Source: Limanda limanda
Taxonomy: Eukaryota; Chordata; Actinopteri; Pleuronectiformes; Pleuronectidae
Assembly (NCBI RefSeq): GCF_963576545.1
Contig: NC_083646.1
Location: 18,198,461 to 18,262,460, forward strand
DNA length: 64,000 bases
Direction of reading: 5' to 3'
Shown: one piece after another, positions 35,784 through 49,334 of the stretch
Layout of the letters: each line of letters opens with the position of its first letter
Position numbering within the stretch: the stretch's first letter is position 1
Position numbers and translations under genes: made by a program
Notes under the pieces: model-generated
What the model was told of the DNA's origin: nothing
What the model saw: only the letters and a program-made list of their open reading frames with translations
Databases searched by the model: none

Positions 35784-36839
35784 ATAAAGACCTGGAATGC
35801 AGCTTATGGCGTTAATGCATTGGCAGGACAATATAGAGAATGCCATATTTTTACAGTCAGGAGTTGGCAGTGATGGATAAGTCTCTCCTCTATTGTCCCT
35901 GCTAGTTCAGGACGCTCATTGATGTATATGCGAGTTGAGGTCCTCACGGTGCAATCATACACATCTATCATACATTATGTATAATAATGTGCTGTGTGAG
36001 TCCTGTGATTCTTTTTAAAACAACCAAAGTAGAATATTTAAAGTCCTGACCAGCAATTCACCAGATATTTTCTGTCACCTCATCTACAAAGTGAAATTCA
36101 TGATGTGCATAGAACACCCTGTGGAAGTCAAATTGAGAATCAGGTTTGTACAAACACTCTTCGTCTACATCTACAGTTCAACAAATTACAAACACGGTTA
36201 TCTTACAGTTTTGCATTATTGCAAAAATTGCTTGCATTGTTTAAACACGGCCCGGAAATCCTATCTTTACAGTGGCGCTTAAAATAAGAATTACAATTCC
36301 ATTAGTGACTGATTTAGCGTGGGCTACCTTTGACTGGTGCATTATGAGCTGATGAGAAGCAGCTCAGAACAATCATGTTTACAAGCTACTGTTGATGTTA
36401 TTTGAAATACTATATGAAAAACCAAAGGCAGGAGACAGAAGCAAACACTGGCGTCATGAAAAGGATAATGTCCTTTTGAAAACTCCTGTTTGTGATTTGA
36501 ACAAACAAAGCTGCAAAGAGCAAATACTGACAGAAACAACACATCAGCCGGAAACCAGGCAATATACAACACATTCAGCCTTTGTACATTGCTTTTTCGG
36601 TGTAATGTGTGTTTATGCCTTTTTACTTTGGCCATAGTAAATGCATTGATTTGTGTGTCATTGTGCCCGTGTACAAGTTTCAAACAGAAAGCATTGTCTG
36701 GAGGTTATGTGAGATGATCAAATGCTTGCACTAATTCAGGGACACACAATGAACCGACTGCTCGAAAATATCACAGCCCCCCCCGCGCACACACACACAC
36801 AAATCAGCGGTAACATATTTCAAATGCAGTCAGGTAAAT

Positions 36840-37565
36840 CTCCGCTCATGATTAGGTCAAGCGCGGTGGCGGTATTTGTGGTAAACACTGTTCCGCTCTG
36901 GGGGCTAAACGTTTGTGTCAGTAAAGAATAATTACACCCTTCGACGTTGTATCTATCGTGTTAATCTCGGGCCGCGGCAGCCACTTTATTCTCTCGTTTG
37001 TTTAATAGCTCACCAGCAGCTTTATTGTTTCAAAGTGCTCGATAGCAGACCTGTAAATTCTCTGTTCAACATTTGCCCCCGTGGCGTCGTGGTTCACCGA
37101 CGCCCGAATGTTGAAATGAAGCAAACAGTCATTGATCTGCAATCAAAGATCCAGGACGGGAGGTCATTTACATGTAGGGAGGAGAACCATTAGGAGCTGT
37201 GCTGCCGGTCATGTGCGGTGTTAGATTCATTTAGCGGCGGTCCGTTGGCACTATTGACTTACCTCCACGAGATATATGTTCGAAAGGAGACCACTAAGCT
37301 CTTCTAAAATATTGTGTGTAGCAGCGGTAGATGCTGCCTGTTGCTAATTAGAAATAGATGTGCACGTCTGCTGTACACAACAAAGCCAATGTAACTATCT
37401 GGGGACCGAGCACAGACTTTACTGTGAATCTTGATATGTGGCAAAGGAATCAGACAGGAGACGACTGGCTCTTCGAAAATCCGGCACAAACCGCTTATTG
37501 GCAGTTGGTCAATTTCGCCCCCGGAGTCCCGAGTGCTTATGCAATGTGTTGCCGCTTCTGTTAAA
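36840..37565. promoter_or_regulatory. Strong candidate conserved non-coding element cluster
   Basis: About 700 bp of unique, complex sequence in the irx2 upstream desert, with AATAATTACACCC, TTAATAGCTC, a TCF/LEF-type ATCAAAG at 37142-37148, GCTAATTAGAAATAG (about 37342-37356) and GATGATTAAACGGG. It begins after a C run and CA run at 36777-36800. Short open frames here have no domain. Confidence 0.4.
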
Positions 37566-37569
37566 ATTT

Positions 37570-39225
37570 GATGATTAAACGGGCAAATACTTTCTTAGAT
37601 TTGTAGGCTGAGAGTGGGGCCTGTTTATTTTATTTATTCATAGTAGGAGTATGAATAATTGAACGGTCAGCAGTTTTGGTCAGAGGAGATTCATTATTGT
37701 GTGTGGTCGGCTAAAAGTTTGCGATTTGTATACCTGGCCTTTATCCCATTGTATCGACAGACAACAGCTATTGCCCTGTTTAGAGATTAGAGAGCAGTCA
37801 CTTCTGAAATTGTGTTGTCATATTTATACAAACACACATATAACCTACATATATATAAAGAGTGAGAGAAAGAACGAACAAGATATATATATATATATAT
37901 CACATACCTGTATCAACATTAAGCGTTTCATGAATGCGCATTTCATTTCAGCTATGTAAACCTAATAGATGACAACTTAGTATATAACTACAAAGGTGTT
38001 CATTTCCATAAGATAACAGACACTTTCCCTCTCTTTATCTGGCCCAATATTTTCTTTGAGTAAAACAAGAGCGGTTCACATTACAAACATTAAAAACACA
38101 TTAGTATCTCACCTCACCTGACCCCGACACTCACGCTACTTCGAACCAACCCACTCCTCCCTTGTAACAAGTGACATTTGTGAAAACAGATGGGCAGACA
38201 GACAGTGAGACCGTTTCCCTTCACCCTCTTCTCCTACACTCAGTCAAGGTCAATTGAGTTATCCAGTCTGTTATCAGCGCGGCTTTTGATGGAATGGTGC
38301 AGATAAGAGAGTAGTCAGACGTGAGGAAACAGGAGATCAAGAGCTGCTGCTTCTGAAAAATAATTATTGCACTCTCTCCTCATAGCAACAGATTTATTTC
38401 TAACCTTTAGCATACCGTATAGCTTTCGACACACTCAGCCGCACTCAGAGTGCTTAGCAGGAGGATGGATTTAATGGACTATTGGTTTGGAAATAGCTTG
38501 AAGTGTTTTTTTCCCACCTCTTATTTTTAACTGAAAAGTAAATATGGATTTGAAATATTCACTGTCCTTTCCCGTTTAGAATTTGCTCAGTGGATTGTGA
38601 CTTATTGACTAAAAAGGGAGTAAAAGGACGAAATTGATTGTTCAAAGTCTAAAATTGCATGTATTCCAGATGTAACTGCTTGTAGCCAACATCACACTGG
38701 AAAAAAACATCGGTGACCAACTGGTAGATATTGATAATTCTTGCATCTTGTGTCTGAGCCACAACCAATATTCATCATTTACCTGTTTTTGTCTCCAATA
38801 AGTAGTAGATATTTCACCATTTGTTCAATTTGTTTCAAGCTTTGAGTAAGAAAATCCATATCTAAAAGGTTATTGTCACGTGGATTTACAATTGAACAAG
38901 ATGCTACCATGTCAAAGACCAAAGTATTACCACAAAAATCAGCCATGATTGTAATGCAGTAAATAAATACATTTTTCTTTTTGTCTTTTTCTGCTCTTCT
39001 CTTTGTATCTTTCAAGAAAAATCAAACAATAGGAAAATAAAAATCTCCTCCTTGTTTACAACCTCCCAAAAGCACAAACACACACACCCCCTCGGCCGAT
39101 GGGATCATCACTAAAAAGTACCGACAACACTTTGACGGACCTCGATCTAACCAGGCCTTTTCCCATCAAGACACGATTATGTGACTAGCCCCAAGTTACA
39201 AGCAATAAAAGAAATGTCTCTCTTT
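37570..39225. other. Non-coding, one possible regulatory block
   Basis: AT-rich with an (AT)n run at about 37881-37900. The part 38225-38470 is unique and may be regulatory (TCAAGGTCAATTGAG and neighbouring words). There is no gene. Confidence 0.5.
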
Positions 39226-39229
39226 TTTA

Positions 39230-39570
39230 TTACATCTCCCAATCGTGAACAATGGGACGTTTGCCTCTGAGCCATTTATTCCGCTCTGATGTATGATTAG
39301 CACGGGGCAAATCAATACCATGTTGGATGATCCTCGCGGAGAAGGGCTGCGATTTCCCCTCCGTCACAGGGCCAAGCGCTGATATTTGTCTGTCAGCGGT
39401 GACATGCTATCTCTGGCAGGGGCACTGGGGCCAAAACACAGGTATCGATCCTGTCAACATTGATGGCTCTAATGGTATGGAAGGATGAGGGAAACTGCCT
39501 GCCACTGGTAATGTAATGCACTGCCGGGAACGGCCTCCTGGACCGGTGGAAGGAACATAATGTTTATCTG
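39230..39570. promoter_or_regulatory. Strong candidate conserved non-coding element
   Basis: A unique block with a SOX-type AACAATGG at 39248-39255, GATTAGCACGGGGC, GGGCAAATCAATACC, GGTATCGATCC and a run of complex words to GGAACATAATG. It is flanked by AT-rich simple sequence on both sides. Confidence 0.4.
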
Positions 39571-40649
39571 TTTTTCTGGTGAATTATACTGAGGGTGCAC
39601 GGTGAACTCTGTGCAAAGTGAATACGCTAACAAGGATAAACTTGAAAGATCATTACTTTTTTTCCTTTATTTCTTTTTCTGCAAACACACCGGCTGCTCT
39701 TGCTCTGACAATTTGTCGGATCATACAGGATACGACTTGCTTTGTGTCTGGATGTCGTCCAGATTTATTCACTAACAATAAATAACTTTAAATTAAAGTG
39801 TTGTGTGTATGAATTTTAGTTTTTTTCCAAGGTACAGTGTGTTCTTGTATCCTCTAGTACTATAGGTAAGATAAAGGTACCACCTTCAATTCTGAATAAT
39901 TAGAATCTCATGAATATGTCTCTGTGTTTATCCTCGTCTGCTGTGACCATGCGTGCAGAGGTAGAGCTACATATGTTCCATGTTAAGACGAGCGATGTAG
40001 TTCTGTGATTGTAATGTGGTTTACATGCATTATTTGTACTACAGAGGACACACATCAGCTGAAACGCCACTCGCTCCATTGTTTAGTGAAGGTCTGTCCA
40101 TTATAAAACAGGCTTGTCACAATCTGACTCCAAATAGAAGTAAACAGACATAAACAGGCAGTTATAAAAATACTATGTTGTGCATTATACCTGTGTGGTA
40201 AACTAGGTGCTGCTGGATTCACATCCAGGGAAGAAACATTCAACATATTCTCAGCAGTGTTAACAGACTCCGGAATGCATTCTACATTTTTATGTATATT
40301 GATTTTCTGCAGCTTTAACTTGAATCTGAGAGGAAAGCAGACTTTAAACAGATGTGAAAACAAGCAACCTTTATCAAAAAGCTGGCAGCTGTACTCCAGA
40401 GTTGGTTGTACCCTGACCCACACACACACACACGCTCAAACATTTATAATTAAATAGCATGGTAGAAAAAAAAAATGTGGGGAAGCAGTTAATCTACTAG
40501 TTTGGCACAACTTGGGAGAAAAATATCAAAAAAGGGTGTAATGAACCTGACCTGCCTTCAGGACCCAGAGCCTTTCGTCTGTGGAATCAAAACCCAACAT
40601 AGAAACCTCTGATTGCTTTAAGCAGTTTGTTGACCATTAACTTTCCAGT

Positions 40650-40652
40650 GCA

Positions 40653-40697
<45 letters not shown>
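40650..40697 (+). repeat. (TG)n microsatellite
   Basis: About 23 TG units. Another TG run follows at about 40836-40862. Confidence 0.95.
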
Positions 40698-40718
<21 letters not shown>

Positions 40719-41164
40719 GTGTGGGTGGAGGGGAGACTGTGTTGACGACAACCCAACACATACAGTATAGGTCTATTGTGCATATGCAGTACATGTGCAT
40801 GCGCTTTGTGTGAGTGTAAGTGTGTACGCTCCCTCTGTGTGTGTGTGTGTGTGTGTGTGTGTTTAGTCCGTGCCCCTGGCTAAGACTCTTCAGATCTTTT
40901 CTTGTTTATGTATTTCCCTTCCTGGACTGCTGCCTCAGGAATATGCTGGGGGCTATACAGACACAGAAGAGCAGGAGGAACACTTTATTTATTTATTGTC
41001 AAGAATTATCACTCAGCATAAATATCAGCTCAGCCAAAGATGGGAAGATTGAAGTACTAAAAGCAGAGAAGACGAGAGCTGCAGATTTAGATGCTGAGGG
41101 TTTGATCTGTGATGCACCGACTGGAAGATGGCTTGAATATTTATGTTGAGTCTGCATAGAGATC

Positions 41165-41650
41165 TGAAGTCGAGCTGGCAGTTTGGTGTTGTCACAACAT
41201 CCTGGAGCTAAACGTGCTCAAAACTCTGACAGTGGACATGAGGAGGACCCGCCCACGCCTGTCCCCCCCCACTGTACATAATAATGCTGTGTCAGCTGTG
41301 GTACCGCTCAGGTGTCTGGACACCACAACCATCCAGGATCTGAATTATCCAACATCAACGTTCTCATCATAAAGGTCTAGCAGAGGATAAACTACGCACC
41401 AGCGAATGGACAGCAGGACAATGGAAAAGATTATTGGTAGATAATTGTATTATTGGTTCCGAACTGCGAACCATCCAGGACTCATTCTCCTCCAGAGTCA
41501 GGAAGAGTGCAGGAAACGCAACTGCAGACTGCTCACACCCAAGAGATAGCCTGTACCAACTCCAGCACTGTCATAAATATGATATCACTACAACCAAACA
41601 GTTTCCACTCACATCCCATCCCACCAGGGAACAGTTAATCAGTCGTATAA
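41165..41650 (+). mobile_element. L2/Rex1-like LINE remnant (reverse transcriptase C-terminal part)
   Basis: Decayed non-LTR retrotransposon coding sequence. Around 41190-41330 one frame reads approximately CHNILELNVLKTLTVDMRRTRP, matching the ELNVxKTKxxxVDFRRTR motif downstream of the catalytic region in fish L2/Rex1 LINEs. Around 41440-41560 a frame reads IIGSELRTIQDSFSSRVRKSAG then DCSHPRDSLYQL, matching the end of ORF2. Stops and frameshifts break it, and the 5' part with the catalytic motif is not visible. It may start upstream near 40870. It is inactive. Confidence 0.65.
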
Positions 41651-41699
41651 TGTCAGAAGCAATCCCTGTGGAAAACAGCCTGGTTTATACTTGTGGGAT

Positions 41700-43180
41700 T
41701 GTTTTTAACATTCATATTCGTGTGTGTCTCTGTGTGTGTGTGTGTGTCACATTGCAGTTACACCCCCAAAGCGCTAGTTGACAGTGCACTTCATACAAAA
41801 GTGACGGGAACTGAGCACATCATGTTGTTATTTGAGCTAATGAATGTTGAACAATACTGAAATAACTTCAACACTTGAGAGAGAGAGAGGACATTGAGGA
41901 CCAGTGAGCTAAGGGGTGAGATTTCTGAGCTTGTAAAACATGGAAAAGATGTGCAAACAAAAGGACCAATCACAATTTCTAGGCAGGTGCATGTCTGGCT
42001 ATGGCACACACGTTAAATATAAATACAAGCAGGAATAGTATAAATGCATACTAACAGTACATGCATGTAGATAAAGTAATTTATTACACTACCTACTTAA
42101 TATTTATAAACTCCCACAAGTTTCCTACTGGTTGACGTCTATATAGAGATTGTATATTCAATTCCACAGAAGCTATATCTTTGTGGTATTTATCTTTATG
42201 TATTTTGCCGTGTGTCTGTGTGTCTCACTGTAATCTGGGCTGTGTGATACTTGTAATCACAAGGAGATCCACATTACTTGTCACCACAAACCTACTCAGT
42301 GTTTAAAACTGATTCTGAACTATCGCATTCCGGTGTGCAACTAACAGCACTATGCACAGATGGACCATGCAGTTAAATGTTTTTAATGTTAAATTAAGGT
42401 GAGAACTCAAATGCGAGTTGTGTTTTTAAAGTTAAAGCAGATTAAGACAGAGTCAAACATTAGTTGGGATCACAGCGTCTAAGTCAGTTCCTCTCCTCCG
42501 AGTCAAATAGTTTAAGAGCATTTAACCACGAGCCTGCACGATGCAAAATTGTATTATCAAATACTTGTAAGTCGTCCCACCTGTTATTCCAGCTCCTCAA
42601 GTTTTCAAGGAAAAGCCATCATTGCAGTTAAGCCACAGTACACAACACGGAGCACAATGCCATCAGATAACTTGTCAGTCAGGGGCAGCTGAGAAAGGCA
42701 CATACACACTGACGTGCGCACTAAGATGTGCCGACACATCCTCTGAGTGCTTCTGGATAGAAACAGAGAGTGACAGTGATAGAATTTACTGTGATGGTAT
42801 CAGCAAAGCAGCCATCACAGCTTTGGCAGATTGGAAGGCCATCAGGACCCATCTCCCTGGCTCTGATCAGTGTTCACATCCTGACATCAGCCCGCGATGT
42901 TAACTCCAGGCCCTGAAAGGAGGCTATGAACCATGATCAGCGATATCAAGCCACCAGAAATAGAAATCCATTTTCCTGCCTTGAGGAGGATGGAGAGAGA
43001 GAGCAGGGCAGGGGGGGTTGGGGGGTTGAATGAATATCAGTGGCCTCCTAGTCTGGTGTGGTCGGGGTCTTAGCCGGGTGTCTGTCTCTCTCCCTCTGCT
43101 GCACCGCACAGAGCCCTTCAGCTGTTTTTCCCTCTCCTCTTGTTCTGAAGGTTAAAGGATTAGGAGCTGTGTTTTCAGAC
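41700..43180. other. Non-coding, nothing recognised
   Basis: Contains a short TG run (about 41720-41748) and a GA run (41878-41890). There is no recognised exon, RNA or repeat family. Confidence 0.55.
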
Positions 43181-43267
43181 CGGATTGCTGTCCTGGCATG
43201 GATTTAGATTTTGGCCACACACACAAGAAACTAGAGCCCCAACACACGCACAGGTGCACGTGTGTAC

Positions 43268-43315
43268 ATGCAAACACACACACACGCAAACAGACACAGA
43301 CACACACACACACAC
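43268..43315 (+). repeat. (CA)n microsatellite, interrupted
   Basis: CA repeats with GCAA and GACA interruptions. Confidence 0.9.
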
Positions 43316-44639
43316 ATCTCCACCGCAGGAGGTTGTGGGGATTAGCAGGAAATACCACAAGATGGTGGCCAAAGCATTTTTTTTCCGTCATTCTTCTTTG
43401 ATGGAGCTAAATAACAAAATGAGAACAAACCAGCGGCGCTTGTACAAAGTTGTTTTTTCCCTCTCGCCCTCCGTCTCCCATCCTCCTTCCTTCCTCTGGT
43501 CCTGTCTAAACATGCTGACCAAGTGCCTGGTGGCATTTCCAAAAGCAAAAAGCCATTAAATATGAACACAGTGTGTCTCTGTTTCTTTTCCTTTTTTTTT
43601 TCTCCCCACGCCGATCTTTCAGCTTTCATTTGATTCTGTTTCTGTTTTGCTTAGGAACACATGGAGATGCCTGTAAAGCCGAGCAAAAAGTTGCGATGAA
43701 TTATTGATCCACGACAGCCTCATCAAAGCACCTTGTTGTACACGGACTTGGCATTTTCTTAACACTGAATTTACAGGGAACCGACACTAATGCGCTCATG
43801 TCGTCCAAAGTTGTTTACAAATTGGGTGCGAGTCGGTCGGACCTTTCGGAAAAAAAGACCACGTCCGTAAAACACTGACGTAACTGCCCTGAAAGCATCG
43901 ACCAGTGCGTCTGTGTGTGTTTGTGCGTCTGCGTGTGTTTGGGCTTGCATGAGGGAACATACACCAGACTTTAAAAAATGTATGAAGAACACAACCCTTT
44001 TTTCTTTTTCCCGACACAGAGAGAAAGAGAGCAAACGGTTCCCAGAATGCCGAGGGAAAACACAGTTCAAATAGTGTGAGGTCGAAGGGAGCAGATCAGA
44101 GAGAAAGCTGTTTGCAGTTCGGGCCTACGAGGCAATTCCTCCTCCCCCCCGACTCCCAGGTGAGAGAGCTCAAAGAGAGAGAAACCTGAGGTACCAATTT
44201 GCTGAGTTTTGTTCAATAGATGGGAGGGTGCCTGGAGATTCTGCCCCCGAGTGCCCGAGGAGCCGCGGACGGTAAACAAAATTACTTAAGGATGGTTACA
44301 TATTCTCTCTCTCTCTCTGTCTTCCCTCATGCTTGAAGGAGACAAGCTCTTTGTCTTTGCTCGGCCCAACTTGTGTTTCATTCGAGTGCAGGCAGACCGA
44401 GCGCAAGCGACGTGCACTCCATCGTCTTAATCCTGACAACTTTTGGGCTGTTTTCCTTGTCTTTGCTTTTCTTTTCTTTTATTCACTCACTTGAAGTGCT
44501 GACTCAAAACCTGAATGGAAAAAAACTTCATGAAAGCGGATTTAACTTTGGGTAGCGGGCTTTCATTCACAGCCCCTTCTGGATCCTCTGCCTCTTTGCA
44601 GGTAGCGGGTTCTTATCAACTCTGAGGGTTTTTATGTAG

Positions 44640-45210
44640 CCGCGTGTTGATTTTCATAATGCCATGCTGATTTATGTACAGACAATTGTGAATAACTTTT
44701 CACACGCCATATCTTCATCCTCGGTACACATAAACGCAGACAGGGGCTCCGCAGGTTTGAATAATTGCGGCAATGAATATTCCACCGCGGAGATAACACG
44801 CGGCGTTATTTCAAAACCCCACAGACGTGGAAGTTTCATCATAACGCTTACGATAAAACTGACTGTGACATACATCGCGGGACACCTCTCGCCCATTTTT
44901 ACAATATGCCCTTCCATGCTAAACAGTGAAATGAATTCCCGCACATCACCCGCCCCCCCCTGTCCTCGCATCAGCCCCTTGGAACAATCTATTAATTCGC
45001 GCAGATCACAATCTGCACAGATTCAATTATTCCTGAAACCATCGCCATAATGCAGCACAATGACAGGGCTGTATATTCCAACCAATATTTATTTGTAATA
45101 ATGCCGACACCGGGTCTGTCAAAGACACGGCAGACAGGTGGAGAAGGCAGCGAGCGGAAACAGGACATGGTCTATTGAAGGTTCCTGCTGGTTTATTAAT
45201 GCTCACCCAT
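44640..45210. promoter_or_regulatory. Strong candidate conserved non-coding element
   Basis: About 570 bp of unique sequence with many homeodomain-type words (CATAATGCC, GAATAATTGCGGCAATGAATATTCC, CTATTAATTCGCG, TTCAATTATTCC, CATAATGCAGC) and an internal near-palindrome CGCAGATCACAATCTGC (about 45000-45016). It has one of the highest densities of such words in the window. Confidence 0.45.
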
Positions 45211-45699
45211 TTAAAAGTCGCTTCATTTTTCTTTGCCTTCAGTCCATATAACCCCCATACAGCATGTGTGTATTTTCTTGTGTCCGGGAAACACTGTTGT
45301 TGAAACCCACAGTGTTTTTCCTGAGGTTCGATTTCTCTGTTGGTATGCAGGGGGCTGTGTAGTTTCAGGGCTCAGGACACCAGGTTTATATTGCCTACGT
45401 TTAAATATTTTGACGAAGCCTTCTGCACATTGGTGATGCTTGAGAGGCCCGGGCTTCAGAGTTGGGCATATTTTTTTTATGATTGACTTGCGATTGGGAA
45501 GCGAGAGAAAGAGCGAGAGAGAGCCAGAGAGAGAGAGCTGGTTGTGAATTAGAGAGAAAGTGAGCGAACGCCTCGGAGAGAGCGGAGATGTCGAAATCGG
45601 ATGCGCACGGTAACAGATGGCAAACCATGCAGAAATCAAGAAATAGTTTTCATTTTTGCTTTGATTCCGCAGTGGTCATATTAGATGCAAATGGAACCC

Positions 45700-46300
45700 A
45701 TACTACAGAAGTGATGGTCTCGGAAACAAAGGCAAACAACGCTTGAAGTTCTTGCTTTCCTTGGCGCCACTTTTTTGTGAAAACGAGCGCCGCAGATTGC
45801 CTCACCTGTTTGTGTTGAGCACATTCGTTTTCTGGGGCGCTGGGAAACTACAGAGGAGCAGACTCCAAACAATCATCTGTCAAATGCAGAGAAGGCCTGG
45901 AAAAAAGCCATCATTGTTTACACTGGGCCGACATAACCAAAGCCACATGAAGGAAAATTAAAAAATACATACGTCCTGCGCACACAAAGCGACATATAAC
46001 TCTTCCCCGAGTTGTTTGATCCTAATTGCAATATGTCGCCAAAAAGCCCGGTTCCTGGTCCCGAAACCTGGCTGTTTCCCGAGCGGGAGGAATTCATTCT
46101 CATTGTGCAAGGGGCTGGTGTAATGTCACAGATGAGGACCGCCCTGACCCGAGCGTGAACTCATCAGTCGAAATGAAGTTGTTCACTCAGCTGTAGAAGA
46201 CAAACCATAGTTGCCGCAGATTAATCAACCCCATCAGGACGCGTGCAGGCGGAGGGCTCCGTCTGGAAACGGCTTCCACTCTGACCCCAGGCAAATGTTG
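45700..46300. promoter_or_regulatory. Candidate conserved non-coding element
   Basis: A unique GC-balanced block following a GA-rich tract (45500-45570), with CCTAATTGCAATATG, GATTAATCAACCCC and other complex words. Another complex block lies at 46500-46860. Confidence 0.35.
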
Positions 46301-46947
46301 GATCAGCGGGAGTGTGCATGAGTAAAGAGCAAGACCCTGACGTGTGTACGCTATACTAAATTATATCCAGTCTTAAATGAGATGTCTCACCTAATGTGGG
46401 ATTGGGTGTGTGTGTGCTTTACGAGGCGCAGTTCCTGTCGACCATCTTATTTTTGGGGGTGTATTCTGTCATTGTGTGTGTATTGGGGGCAGTTTTTACA
46501 ATGTAATTACGGCACCAGGCCTGTTATGATTTCTCTAAGATTTCCTCTCGGCGCCATATGCAGCACAGCTGGCGGCGAGCGCAGCCATGCACAGATACTG
46601 TAACGTTCCAGATGTCCTTGAAAACACACTTCACACACGCAGAAAAAAAATGAAGGAAGGGAGAAAAGACAAGTCGGTTTTGGAAGGAGTTGTCATCTCT
46701 GACGGAGCCGGAGTTGTGCAGTCTGCCTGGCTATTTATCAGTCGGCGAGGAGAATCGCTTGCTTGTGCTTCAGCCAAACGGTTGCATTGTGGACAGAGAT
46801 ATCAAGACGGGACTGTAAACATTTTTTAAATCCCACTCGAGGAGGAGATCGGTGACAACAGACAATGGCTGTGCTTCATCGCAACTGTGAGCGGCGATGT
46901 CTCCGATCTGAGATGAAGCAATTGTGAATTCTCACAAGGGTTAGAAA

Positions 46948-47127
46948 ACACACGCAAACACACGCACACAGACACACACACATGCACAAGCACACACGAA
47001 CATGCACACGCACACACACAAACGCACATATACACACACACATGCACACACACACACACGCACATATATACACACACACTCACGCACACGCACACACAAA
47101 CATAGACACACGCACACACAAACATAG

Positions 47128-47160
<33 letters not shown>

Positions 47161-47192
47161 CAGACGCACATACACACACACACACACACAGT
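46948..47192 (+). repeat. Compound CA-rich array
   Basis: About 245 bp of degenerate CA repeats with CGCA, TATA and AACA variants (for example ACACATAGACACACGCACACACAAACATAGACACAC). Open frames here are artefacts. Confidence 0.95.
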
Positions 47193-47329
47193 TGTGTCTC
47201 CATGACCTCCGAGGACTTTGCATTGACTTACATTGATTTCCTGGAGACTTACTATAACCTTTCCTCTTGTTTGACTTTAATTTTGTAATTTTTGATGAGT
47301 AAAATCTTTATAAATTAAGTTTATTATTT

Positions 47330-47400
47330 ATTATGACGAATCATTACTACTCATCTAACCCTACTTGCCTAACCCTAACCTAAACCTTATAATTCAATGA
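47330..47400 (+). repeat. Degenerate CCTAA words
   Basis: Short stretch with CTAACCCTA, GCCTAACCCTAACCTAAACC. It looks like a decayed dispersed repeat with a telomere-like motif rather than a telomere. Confidence 0.5.
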
Positions 47401-49334
47401 TTCAATAAAATCCCTGCACACACACATATACAGTACATTAATCATTTTCTGAATGGGACCATGTCCTCTGCTTAGCTTCTGTTTTTGAGTCCTGTACTTT
47501 TCAAACATTGTAAACCAAACTCCAATCCTTTGCCTTCACTCCTGTGTCATTGGCAGTATGTGTAGGTAAGCAGCTATCACAGGCTGGATCCTAAAAGCCA
47601 TACATTATGTAGCTGTCAGGGGACGGTGATTTGTCAGAGTCTTTAGAATTTCCTGGGTATTGAAACTAGAAGCTTTTTTGCTTTTGTCTGAAACTTTGAT
47701 AGGCGGAAGAGAATGGAATATGATCCCATTATTTTCTGGCTTTGCACAAGCCTGACCATATGATTTACTCACCGCCTTCTACACGCACGGAGAGAGGAGA
47801 GAGAAAGGAAATGAAAAAAAGAGAGTGCTTGAGTCATTGCATTTGCATGCATTAGGAGTTTGCAAGACTAATGTTTTGGAAAACAAGAATGGGGGAAAAG
47901 TCGAATGCTGCGAATGCCTCTGCGTGACTGGATTTGGTTTGGACGCTTCTGAGGAAAGGTTCACAGCAATACATCCACAACTGGAAATTTTTAATCTCAC
48001 AGCTGAAAACTTTAAACACAAAAGCCGCTCCTCAGGTTCACTCACTCTGCCTGGATTCACGATTCTCACAGTTTACGATCTGAAAAACCAGATTACTCCT
48101 CCCAGCAGGGGATGTGTTGTCCACTGTTTGGGTAAACTTAAGACAACAAAAAAAACGAATTAAATTAAATGTGAAAAATCTACACAGGATAATTAGTTTT
48201 GATGGATTTTATACTTTGTTACCACAAGCTGCTGTAATACAGTACCCCCACCCCCATCACATGAAACAATGAGTAAACACTGGCTAAGGATAAGTGCAGT
48301 TGGATTGTTGTTTTCCAAAGCTGCTGGGCGATGTTACAATACAGGGAGCACTTCACGTCTCCATCCGGCACCAAATCTCTTCCAGTGTTTGTCATACACA
48401 CCATTGTTGAAGTACTTACAAAGATTGAAGATTATCTTCCCCTCGCTGGGCAACGCGTGTTTGCAGCGCAGGCTCACATGTATAATTCATCGGGAAAATA
48501 AATTGTCAAGACTTTAAAAGAACACAATGCATTTTGTACCGGGCAACACTTTGCTTTTTACTCTCCAAATTATTTATTGTTTCCCCTGACTCCCTTGGGC
48601 CCTGGCCTGACCCTTATAAGCAACTTCAAATTGGCTCCGGTGCTGCCACGCCAGTCTGTGTGTTTACCCGACTCTGTGCTGTTTGCTGCGTCACAGTCCA
48701 ACAAAAAGTGGTGCAGCTTTGTTGGATTATAAACGTAAAATCCGAGCAAATAATAACGTTGTTTAAAGACACAACAATCATGGCTGTGAAGATCTGAGGC
48801 TCTTAAAATGTGTCTTAGATGTATAGAATACTCGTCTGTCTTTGGAAAACGAACATCCTCTTTTCTCTTTAAAATGCATGGACAGAAAATCACAATACTA
48901 CAAATATAATTAGTGGTAATCACAATTAACGAAAGAAAAAGTCATCATTTAGACACAAATGAACAGTGTCCTTACAAATTGAGGCATACGTTATATTTTT
49001 TATTTATTTATAAGTAGTTTTTAAGAACCTAAAGACAAATTTATCCATTTAAGAGTAACCATTTGCCATACAATCTTTCATCAGCGACGTTAAATACTGG
49101 TTTAAATACAATGCATCTATTTTTGTAAACAAAAATTGAATGAATTGCATGAATTGAAATAAAAATTTAGAACTTGTTACTTTTAATTTGTCTTATAAGA
49201 GAATAAATATCTTGGAGTTATTTATCACTAGAGGTCAACAAAACAAACAGTTTGAATGAGTCAACTTGGGCCTTTGAAACTTGCATTGGCAATTAAACAC
49301 TATTTCTTAGACTTAACAGACTTAAGACTTAACA

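Noticed and set aside
46826..47236. Cys/Val-rich and His/Thr-rich open frames
   Set aside because: These are translations of (TG)n and (CA)n arrays. The same applies to similar frames at 3.2, 3.7, 15.4, 29.3, 31.0, 35.5, 55.5 and 56.3 kb.
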